This document shows positions 57,408 to 64,000 of a stretch of 64,000 bases of DNA, piece after piece. The DNA is from Phycisphaerales bacterium (GTDB lineage: Bacteria > Planctomycetota > Phycisphaerae > Phycisphaerales > UBA1924): contig CP064987.1 of NCBI GenBank assembly GCA_016699835.1, forward strand, positions 1,922,001 to 1,986,000. Direction: 5' to 3'. Made by a program: the position numbers and the translations under genes. The first letter of the stretch is position 1. Each line of letters opens with the position of its first letter. The notes below the pieces were generated by a model that ran no database searches, had not been told where the DNA came from, and was given only the letters and a program-made list of their open reading frames with translations.

Positions 57408-60400
57408 ATGCGGAAGAACAGCACGGGCGGGATGGTGACGGGTTCTGGGATGAGCCGTGTGGCGCGCCTTCGCGGGCGTGCGGAGTGGACGGCGAGGCCT
57501 GTCGGTATGCTCGGCGGCATGATGGCGGCGGCGATGGGGAGCGTCGCGTTCGCCTCGCCCGAGGGGGCGCAGGTGGTGCAGGGGAACGTGGGGATCTCGC
57601 AGCAGGGCGGGCTGACGACGATCACCGCGAGCCACAACAGCATCATCAACTACAGCAGTTTCAACGTGGCGGCGAACGAGGCCGTTCGGTTCGTGCAGCC
57701 TGGCGCGACGTCGCGCGTGCTGAACCGGATCAACTCGGCGACGCCTTCGCAGATCGATGGCTCGATCTCGGCGAACGGGATCGTGTACCTGATCAATCCG
57801 GCGGGCGTGTACTTCGGCGCGGGGTCGGTGATCAACGTGGCCGGGCTGTATGCCGGGGCGGCGTCGATCACGGACTCGGACTTTTTGAATCAGATCGACC
57901 GGTTCGCGGGCGGGCGCGGGGCGGTGGTGAACCAGGGGACGATCTCGGCGGACTTTGCCGCGTTCGTGGGTGGCGCGGTGCACAACTCCGGGAACATCGT
58001 GTGCCCGGAAGGAACGGTGGTGATGGCGGCGGGCTCGGACGTGCTCATCGGCGAGCGCAACGGGCAGATTTATGCGCGGGTCTCGGGCGAGACGATCGCG
58101 CGCGCGATCGAGGGAACGCATGACACGGCGGCGGTTGCGAACACGGGAACGATCGACACGCGCTCGGCGAGCGGCGGGTCGGGGCGGGTGCTCGTGGGCG
58201 TCGGCGACGCGCTGGGCGTGGCGATCGCGAACGCGGGACGCATCCACGCGCGCGACACGCGCATCGAGGGGCAGGGGACGGGGATCGTCGCGGTCGGCGG
58301 CGAGATCGACGCCACGAACGGGGACGGGCGCGGCGGGCGCGTGGAGATCACGGGCGAGCGCGTGACGCTGCGTGATGCGCAGATCGATGCCTCGGGCACG
58401 ACGGGCGGCGGCGAGGTGTACGTCGGCGGCGGAATGCACGGCGAGGGCGACGTCGCGAACGCCGACCGGACGTATGTCAGCCCGGGCACGAACATCCATG
58501 CTGACGCGACGGTGCAGGGCGATGGCGGGACGGTGGTGGTCTGGTCCGACGAGGCGACGTCGTTCCGTGGCAACGCGACGGCGCGCGGCGGAGCGATGGG
58601 CGGGAACGGCGGGCTGGTGGAGATCTCCAGCGGCGGGCTGCTGTCGCTGAGCGGCAAGGCCGACGTGACCGCGGAGGAGGGCGAGGCGGGAACGATCCTG
58701 CTCGACCCGCGCGACATCACGATCCAGGCGACGCCGGGGCCCGACGATGGCGAGGTGACGGTGACGATCGACGAGTCGGTGCTCTTTGCCGACGGCGGGG
58801 CGGCGACGGACTTTGTGATCGGCGAGGCGGCGCTCGAGGCGCTGCAGGGGAACATCGTGCTCCAGGCGTCGCGTGACATCACGACGTCGGTCGGGGCGAC
58901 CTTGAACCTGACGAACCAGACGGCGGGCGAGACGGTGGTCTTCCAGGCGGGGCGGACGATCACGCTCAACGGACTGATCTCGACGGGCGGGGCGGCGATC
59001 GACTTGCGCGCGGGCGATCCGGCGAGCGGCGCGCCCGACGCGTCGGCGGCGCTCATCATCAACGCCACGCTCGCGTCGAACGGCGGGAACATCTCGCTCT
59101 CGAACACAGGGAGCGGCGGGATCACGCTCTCGGCGAACGTCCTCGCGGGGACGGGCGCTGTGCGCTTCAGCACGACGAGCGGCGGCATCACACAGACGGT
59201 GGGAAGCATCACGGGCTCGACGCTGGAACTCGTCGGCGGCGGGGCGTTCGTGCTCAACCAGACGGGCAACGACGTGGACACGCTCGCGGCGGGGATCAAC
59301 GGCTCGCTGCGGTTCACCGACAACGACGGGCTGGCGATCGGGAGCGCGGGGGCGACCAACGGCATCTCGACGGGCGGGAACGACGTCACGCTGGTCACGG
59401 GCGCGGCCCTCTCGCTCAACCAGGGCATCAACGCGGGCTCGGGCGTTGTGACGCTGAGCACAGCATCGGGCGGCGTGAGCCAGACCTCGGGCGGGATCGT
59501 CGCGGGCTCGATGCAGTTGCTGGGAGTCGGGACGTTCACGCTGGGCAGCGCGACGAACAACATCTCCACGCTCGCGGCGTCGATCAACGGCACCTTGACC
59601 TACGTCGACGCGAACGCGCTCACGGTGGGCGCGGTCACCTCGAACGGGATCGTGACGGCGGGGAATGCCGCGGACATCACGGCGGGGAGCACGATTACGC
59701 TGGCGCAGGGGATCAACGTCGGCGGCGCGACGCTGACGCTGAACGCGACGGGCGGTGGGCTGACGCAGACGGGCGGCTCGGTGATCGCGGGCAACCTGCG
59801 GCTGCTGGGCGCGGGGGCGTTCCTCCTGACGCAAACGGGGAACGACGTGAACGTTCTGGCGGGGAACGTGAACGGGAGCGTGTCGTACACCGACGCGAAC
59901 AGCCTGACGATCGGGACGGTGACGGATGTGGGCCTCACGACCAATGGCGGGGCGGCACTCATCACGGCGCCGACGCTCCTGACGATCAACAACCCGATCA
60001 ACGCCGGGGCGGGCGCGGTGGTGCTGACGACGGACTCGATCTCGGTGAACTCGCTGGTGACGGGGAACGCGGGGATTTCCATCGCGCCGTTCACCGCGGG
60101 GCGAGCGATCGGGCTGAACGGGCCGAGTTCCGGGCTGGACCTCTCGCAGGCGGAGTTTGACAACCTGAACTCCACTGGGACGGTCGTGATCGGTTCGGCG
60201 AGCGCGGGCGCGATCACGACGAACTCGGGGGCGACGCTGGATCTGTCGGCCGAGTCGTACAACCTGTCGCTGCAAGGCTCGTCGATGACGCTGGGCCCGA
60301 TCACGCTGGCGACCGGGCGGACGCTGACGCTCAACTCGGCGGGCGCGGTGGGGCAGACGGGGGCGCTCATCGCGACGAATCTGCGGCTGCTGGGCGCGGG

Positions 60401-63400
60401 GTCGTTCGACCTGTCGCTCGCGGGCAACGACTTTGACGTGCTCGCGGGCGTGGTGACGGGGGGCGTGTCGCTCCGCGACGCGGACGGATTGACGATCGGG
60501 ACGGTGACCGACAGCGGGCTGAGTGCTTCGGGGATCACGCTGACGACGGGCGGCACGCTGTCGCTCCAACAGAATCTCTCGTCGACGAGTTCGATCACGC
60601 TCGCGCTCGCGGGCGGCGCAACGCAGACCGGCGGCGCGATCACCGCGACGCAGCTCGTGCTCTCGGGCTCGGGAGGGTTCGATCTGCAGTCGGCGTCGAA
60701 CGACGTGAGTGAGATCTCGGGGAACGTCTTCGGGCCTTTGACCTATCGCGACGCGAACGCGTTGACGGTGGGCTCGTTCGCGATCTCGGGGCTCTCGTCG
60801 AACGCCGGGGCGATCTCCTTGCGTTCGGGCGGGCTTCTGACGCTAGCGGCGGACATCGACTCGGGCGGGGCGGCGGTCTCGCTGAATGCCGCGGGCGTGA
60901 CGCAGACGGTCGGGAGCATCTCGGCGAGCACGCTCGAACTTCTGGGGACGGGCGCGTTCACGCTGGCGCAGGCGAACGACGTGGCGACCCTGGCCGCGAA
61001 CGTCGCCGGCGCGTTGACCTTCAACGACGTGAACGCCCTGAGCGTGGGCACGTCGGGCGGCACGACGGGGATCGCGACTGCGGGCGGTGATGTCTCGCTC
61101 ACGGCACAATCGGTGCTGAACGTGATCTCGTCGGTGAACGCGGGTACGGGCTTTGTGACGCTGACGGCGGACTCGATGGACGTGCTGAACACGGTTCGAG
61201 GCGACGCGGGCGTGACGGTGAGGCCGTTCTCGAACGGGAGGAACGTCGGCCTGGGGACGATCGCCGCGGGGCTGGACCTCTCGGTGGGCGAGTTGAGCAA
61301 CTTCCAATCCCTGGGCGACGTCACGATCGGGTCGGCGACAACGGGGAACGTGACGACCTCGGCGCTCAACCTCTCGGGCACGAACTACAACCTGTACCTC
61401 CACGGCTCGGGCGTGTCGATCGGCGGGATCACGATGGCCTCGGGGCGCCGACTCACGCTCGAGTCGAGCAGCGGCGTGACGCAGACGGGGGCGATCTCGG
61501 CGTCGAGCCTGCGCCTTCTCGGCGCGGGGGACATCGTGCTGGATCTTGGGTCGAACGACTTCGGCACGATCGCGGGAGACACCACGGGCATCGTCAGCGT
61601 GACGGATATCAACGGCTTGATCGTGGGCACGGCCGTGACCAGTGGGCTGCGCGGGCGGAACGTCACGCTCAACACGGGCGGGACGATCACGATCGCGAAC
61701 GATCTCCGCGGGGATGCGAACACGGGGATCGTCACGCTCAATCCGCTCGCGGGCGGCGTGACGCAGACGGGCGGGAGCCTGGTCTCGGCGAATCTTCGAT
61801 TGACCGGGGCTGGGGCGTTCAACCTGATCGGCGCTTCGAACGATGTGAGCGGCTTCGCGGCGAACGTCGTCGGATCGGTCGCGTTCAACGACGCGGACGA
61901 GGTGTTCATCACGACGATCGGGCCGGTGAGCGGCGTGACGGTGACCGGGGGCAACGCGCAGATCACCTCGCAGGGACTGCTCACGCTGATCGCGGACGTG
62001 ATCGCGGGAACGGGTACGGTGGAACTCAACGGCGGCGGGATCCTGCAGTCGCTGGGGCAGATCTCGGCGGGGTCGCTGCTGCTCCGCGGGTCGGGCGACG
62101 CGACCCTCGCGTCGGCGACGAACAACATCGCGACGCTGGCGGCGAACGTGACGGGCAATCTGCTGTATCACGACTCCAATGCCCTGGCGATCGGGACGGT
62201 CTCGGGGTTCCAGGGGCTCACGGCGAGTGGGAACATCGACGTGTCGTCAGGTGGAGCGATCGCGGTCGGGAATGTGGTGACGAGCACGGGCGGCGACGTG
62301 CTGATCCATGCGGGGCAGTCTGGAGGCGGGAATCTCTCGTTTGGCTCTGGCGTTGCGGTCAGTGGCGATTCGATCACGCTCCGCGCGGGTGATGGCCTCG
62401 GCGGGAGCACCGCGGCGTTTGTCGATGCCCGGACCAACGGGCCGATCTTCCGCGGGACGGCGGGGGCGACGAGCAATCCGGCGGCGTTCACGATCCAACA
62501 GGACGCGGGGGTGACGAGTTCGCTCTTGCCGCTGGGCTCGCAGTTCGGCGCGGGCTCGCCGACGGGTGTGGCGTATGTCGTGCGCAGCGACGATGGCGCG
62601 ATGGTGATCTCGCAGGGCGACTCGTTCCAAGGGGCGGCCCTCACGCTCGATGCGCTGAACGGGCTGAGCGTGGCGACGGCGCTCGACGGCCTGCGATCGT
62701 TCACGACGAGCACGGCTCTCACCCTCTCGGGGAGCATCCGGGCGACGACCGGCGGGAGCGTGACGATCAACAGCACGGTGACACTCGCGGGGGACAGCAC
62801 GATCTCCGCGGGCGAGTTCGGGTTTGTGACGCTTGGCGACGCGGTGACGGCGAGCGCGTTCGACCTGACGCTCGAGGGCGTGGAGGTCGACTTCCTCGCG
62901 GATATCACGGGGACGGGGCGGCTGACGATCCAGCCCGTGGACCCGACACAGACGATCGGCGTGGGGAACATCGGGTCGTCGCCCGAACTGGATCTCTCAC
63001 TTGATGAACTGGCGCATCTGGTCAATGGATTCGAATCGGTGACGATCGGGCGGGCGGATGGGACGGGGACGATCCGGATCGCGCAGGCGATCTCGACGAT
63101 GAATCCGCTCATCTTCCGCACGCCGGGCGGCTTGATCGACGTTGCGTCGGCGATCCGCGCGGACGAGAACGACGCGTTCCTCGCGTTCGTCGGAGCGACG
63201 CTGCTCTCGCAGAACGTCACGACGGCGGGGACGAGCCTGGCGTTCTATGGGCCGGTGACGCTCGGGGCCGATGTCTCGCTGGACACGACGGATTCCGGCG
63301 GCGTCGCCGAGGGCGCGGACATCTTTATCGACGCGCCGCTGAATGCGGACAGCGCGACAAATCGACGGACCCTGACGCTGACTGCAGGGTCGGGCGGCGA

Positions 63401-64000
63401 GGTCTCGATTCGCGCGGGTGCCGGCCTGGGGACCGACGGGACGCTCGAGAGCCTGATCGCCTCGGGCGAGATCGTTCGCCTCAGCGGTGTTCGGACCTTT
63501 GGTGCTCAGACGTACAACGGCTTCACGGGGCTCGGCGGCGATATGACAAGCCTCGAGGGCGGCGCGATCACGATCAACGGTTCGGCAGCCGTGGCTCTGG
63601 ACACGACGATCCGAACGGCGGGCCTGGTGGCGGGCGACGACATCGTGATCACGGGCGTCGTGGATTCGGCCGTTTCAGGGAGCGAGGCGGCGCTCTCGCT
63701 CGATGCCGGGGCGGGATCGGTGACGCTCTCGGGCGATGTCGGCGGCAACATGGCGTTGTCGGACTTCAGCGCCACGGGCGCGAGCGTGACGACGCAGAGC
63801 GTCGCGGCGTTGGGCGCGGTGACGTATGGCGGGCCCTCGACGCTCTCGGGGACGATCTCGGGCGACACGGTCGTCTTCAACGAACGCGTCGAGGTGGCTG
63901 GGGCGACAACGGTGAACGGCACGACCTCGGTCACGTTCTCTGACATCGTCGAGTCGGCGACGAACGAGGACCTCACGATCACGAGCGCGGCAACGACGTT
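57408..64000 (+). CDS. TpsA-type filamentous-haemagglutinin-like adhesin, 3'-truncated
   Basis: At least 2197 residues; the frame is open at the window end. AAGGAAGGAA precedes the ATG. Residues 1-49 are a long signal peptide with a basic start and a cleavage site after SVAFA. Residues 50-300 are the TPS domain, with INYSSFNVAANEAVRFVQPG, NRINSATPSQIDGSISANG and LINPAGVYFG in the place of the usual NPNG motif. Beyond this comes a long beta-helix, rich in Gly, Ser, Thr and Ala and almost free of cysteine. From about residue 612 to 1590 it consists of eight to nine copies of a 90-110-residue repeat. It would be exported by the neighbouring TpsB-type transporter and stand out from the surface. 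Confidence 0.92.
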   Translation, partial: MRKNSTGGMVTGSGMSRVARLRGRAEWTARPVGMLGGMMAAAMGSVAFASPEGAQVVQGNVGISQQGGLTTITASHNSIINYSSFNVAANEAVRFVQPGATSRVLNRINSATPSQIDGSISANGIVYLINPAGVYFGAGSVINVAGLYAGAASITDSDFLNQIDRFAGGRGAVVNQGTISADFAAFVGGAVHNSGNIVCPEGTVVMAAGSDVLIGERNGQIYARVSGETIARAIEGTHDTAAVANTGTIDTRSASGGSGRVLVGVGDALGVAIANAGRIHARDTRIEGQGTGIVAVGGEIDATNGDGRGGRVEITGERVTLRDAQIDASGTTGGGEVYVGGGMHGEGDVANADRTYVSPGTNIHADATVQGDGGTVVVWSDEATSFRGNATARGGAMGGNGGLVEISSGGLLSLSGKADVTAEEGEAGTILLDPRDITIQATPGPDDGEVTVTIDESVLFADGGAATDFVIGEAALEALQGNIVLQASRDITTSVGATLNLTNQTAGETVVFQAGRTITLNGLISTGGAAIDLRAGDPASGAPDASAALIINATLASNGGNISLSNTGSGGITLSANVLAGTGAVRFSTTSGGITQTVGSITGSTLELVGGGAFVLNQTGNDVDTLAAGINGSLRFTDNDGLAIGSAGATNGISTGGNDVTLVTGAALSLNQGINAGSGVVTLSTASGGVSQTSGGIVAGSMQLLGVGTFTLGSATNNISTLAASINGTLTYVDANALTVGAVTSNGIVTAGNAADITAGSTITLAQGINVGGATLTLNATGGGLTQTGGSVIAGNLRLLGAGAFLLTQTGNDVNVLAGNVNGSVSYTDANSLTIGTVTDVGLTTNGGAALITAPTLLTINNPINAGAGAVVLTTDSISVNSLVTGNAGISIAPFTAGRAIGLNGPSSGLDLSQAEFDNLNSTGTVVIGSASAGAITTNSGATLDLSAESYNLSLQGSSMTLGPITLATGRTLTLNSAGAVGQTGALIATNLRLLGAGSFDLSLAGNDFDVLAGVVTGGVSLRDADGLTIGTVTDSGLSASGITLTTGGTLSLQQNLSSTSSITLALAGGATQTGGAITATQLVLSGSGGFDLQSASNDVSEISGNVFGPLTYRDANALTVGSFAISGLSSNAGAISLRSGGLLTLAADIDSGGAAVSLNAAGVTQTVGSISASTLELLGTGAFTLAQANDVATLAANVAGALTFNDVNALSVGTSGGTTGIATAGGDVSLTAQSVLNVISSVNAGTGFVTLTADSMDVLNTVRGDAGVTVRPFSNGRNVGLGTIAAGLDLSVGELSNFQSLGDVTIGSATTGNVTTSALNLSGTNYNLYLHGSGVSIGGITMASGRRLTLESSSGVTQTGAISASSLRLLGAGDIVLDLGSNDFGTIAGDTTGIVSVTDINGLIVGTAVTSGLRGRNVTLNTGGTITIANDLRGDANTGIVTLNPLAGGVTQTGGSLVSANLRLTGAGAFNLIGASNDVSGFAANVVGSVAFNDADEVFITTIGPVSGVTVTGGNAQITSQGLLTLIADVIAGTGTVELNGGGILQSLGQISAGSLLLRGSGDATLASATNNIATLAANVTGNLLYHDSNALAIGTVSGFQGLTASGNIDVSSGGAIAVGNVVTSTGGDVLIHAGQSGGGNLSFGSGVAVSGDSITLRAGDGLGGSTAAFVDARTNGPIFRGTAGATSNPAAFTIQQDAGVTSSLLPLGSQFGAGSPTGVAYVVRSDDGAMVISQGDSFQGAALTLDALNGLSVATALDGLRSFTTSTALTLSGSIRATTGGSVTINSTVTLAGDSTISAGEFGFVTLGDAVTASAFDLTLEGVEVDFLADITGTGRLTIQPVDPTQTIGVGNIGSSPELDLSLDELAHLVNGFESVTIGRADGTGTIRIAQAISTMNPLIFRTPGGLIDVASAIRADENDAFLAFVGATLLSQNVTTAGTSLAFYGPVTLGADVSLDTTDSGGVAEGADIFIDAPLNADSATNRRTLTLTAGSGGEVSIRAGAGLGTDGTLESLIASGEIVRLSGVRTFGAQTYNGFTGLGGDMTSLEGGAITINGSAAVALDTTIRTAGLVAGDDIVITGVVDSAVSGSEAALSLDAGAGSVTLSGDVGGNMALSDFSATGASVTTQSVAALGAVTYGGPSTLSGTISGDTVVFNERVEVAGATTVNGTTSVTFSDIVESATNEDLTITSAATT
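59242..62180 (+). repeat. coding repeats in the adhesin
   Basis: Eight to nine repeats of about 90-110 codons, each with the order LLGAG-F-L---GND---LA--V-G---Y-DAN-LTIG-V---G------TLT-G---L---INAG-G-V-L---GG--QTG. Two copies carry an extra section of about 100 residues with FTAGRAIGLNG-SSGLDLSQ-like and FSNGRNVGLG sequence. Copies have diverged enough that bases are not closely repeated, so they are old. Confidence 0.8.

Noticed and set aside
57300..60569. 1089-residue minus-strand open frame opposite the adhesin
   Set aside because: Arg-rich shadow of the plus-strand TPS adhesin, which has a signal peptide, a ribosome site and family motifs.

Overview
The window is high-GC bacterial DNA that looks like a member of the Planctomycetota, most likely class Phycisphaerae. 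This is inferred from a HYExAFE-type protein, a secreted protein ending in two dockerin-like repeats with a terminal Gly-Cys, a signal peptidase with a large inserted domain, FGE-like and TolC/HlyD/M50 proteins, a futalosine-pathway gene (mqnD), and many short hypothetical membrane proteins. No plasmid, phage or CRISPR genes were seen; this is chromosomal sequence with housekeeping genes scattered singly or in short operons.

Layout: 1-2.8 kb holds a truncated MCE/MlaD-type gene, a PD-(D/E)XK-like HYExAFE gene and three small envelope proteins. 2.8-12.4 kb holds hisS, lepB and ricT (PSP1), a stand-alone nuoG, a GAF-SpoIIE phosphatase and truA. 12.4-14.4 kb holds a glycosyltransferase followed by two 105-107 bp inverted-repeat elements that bracket an FnIII-like fragment. 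14.4-20.4 kb holds trpS, a CPBP protease, a divergent trpC overlapping a thioredoxin-fold protein, and a lamin-tail protein. 20.6-25.5 kb holds rpsP, trmD, a small alarmone-hydrolase-like gene and a degenerate GH35 protein. 25.6-30.1 kb holds a TolC-type protein, purF and mqnD.

30.1-37.8 kb is a four-gene minus-strand operon: a HlyD adaptor, a GAF-HlyD protein, a PqqD-M50-HlyD fusion and a shortened SecA-like ATPase. It is the best candidate for an undescribed export system. 38-50.9 kb holds a DegT aminotransferase, an SRP RNA gene, a PIN-TRAM protein, a minus-strand run (alpha-amylase, plsY, tmk, vWA, DoxX), tRNA-Leu(UAG), a dockerin-bearing secreted protein and a sodium:alanine symporter with a large insert. 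51-64 kb is a secretion locus: a 1318-residue membrane protein with an FGE-like domain, a TpsB-type outer-membrane transporter, and the start of a TpsA-type adhesin of at least 2197 residues that runs off the window.

The other main theme is repeated DNA. Two related families of short hairpins followed by GCCAC (families A and B) sit between genes and, in the same reading frame, inside truA, a glycosyltransferase gene and mqnD. A third, purine-rich family (C) sits at gene ends. The stems differ between copies but stay paired. They resemble REP or Rickettsia palindromic elements in behaviour; no transposase for them is encoded in the window.
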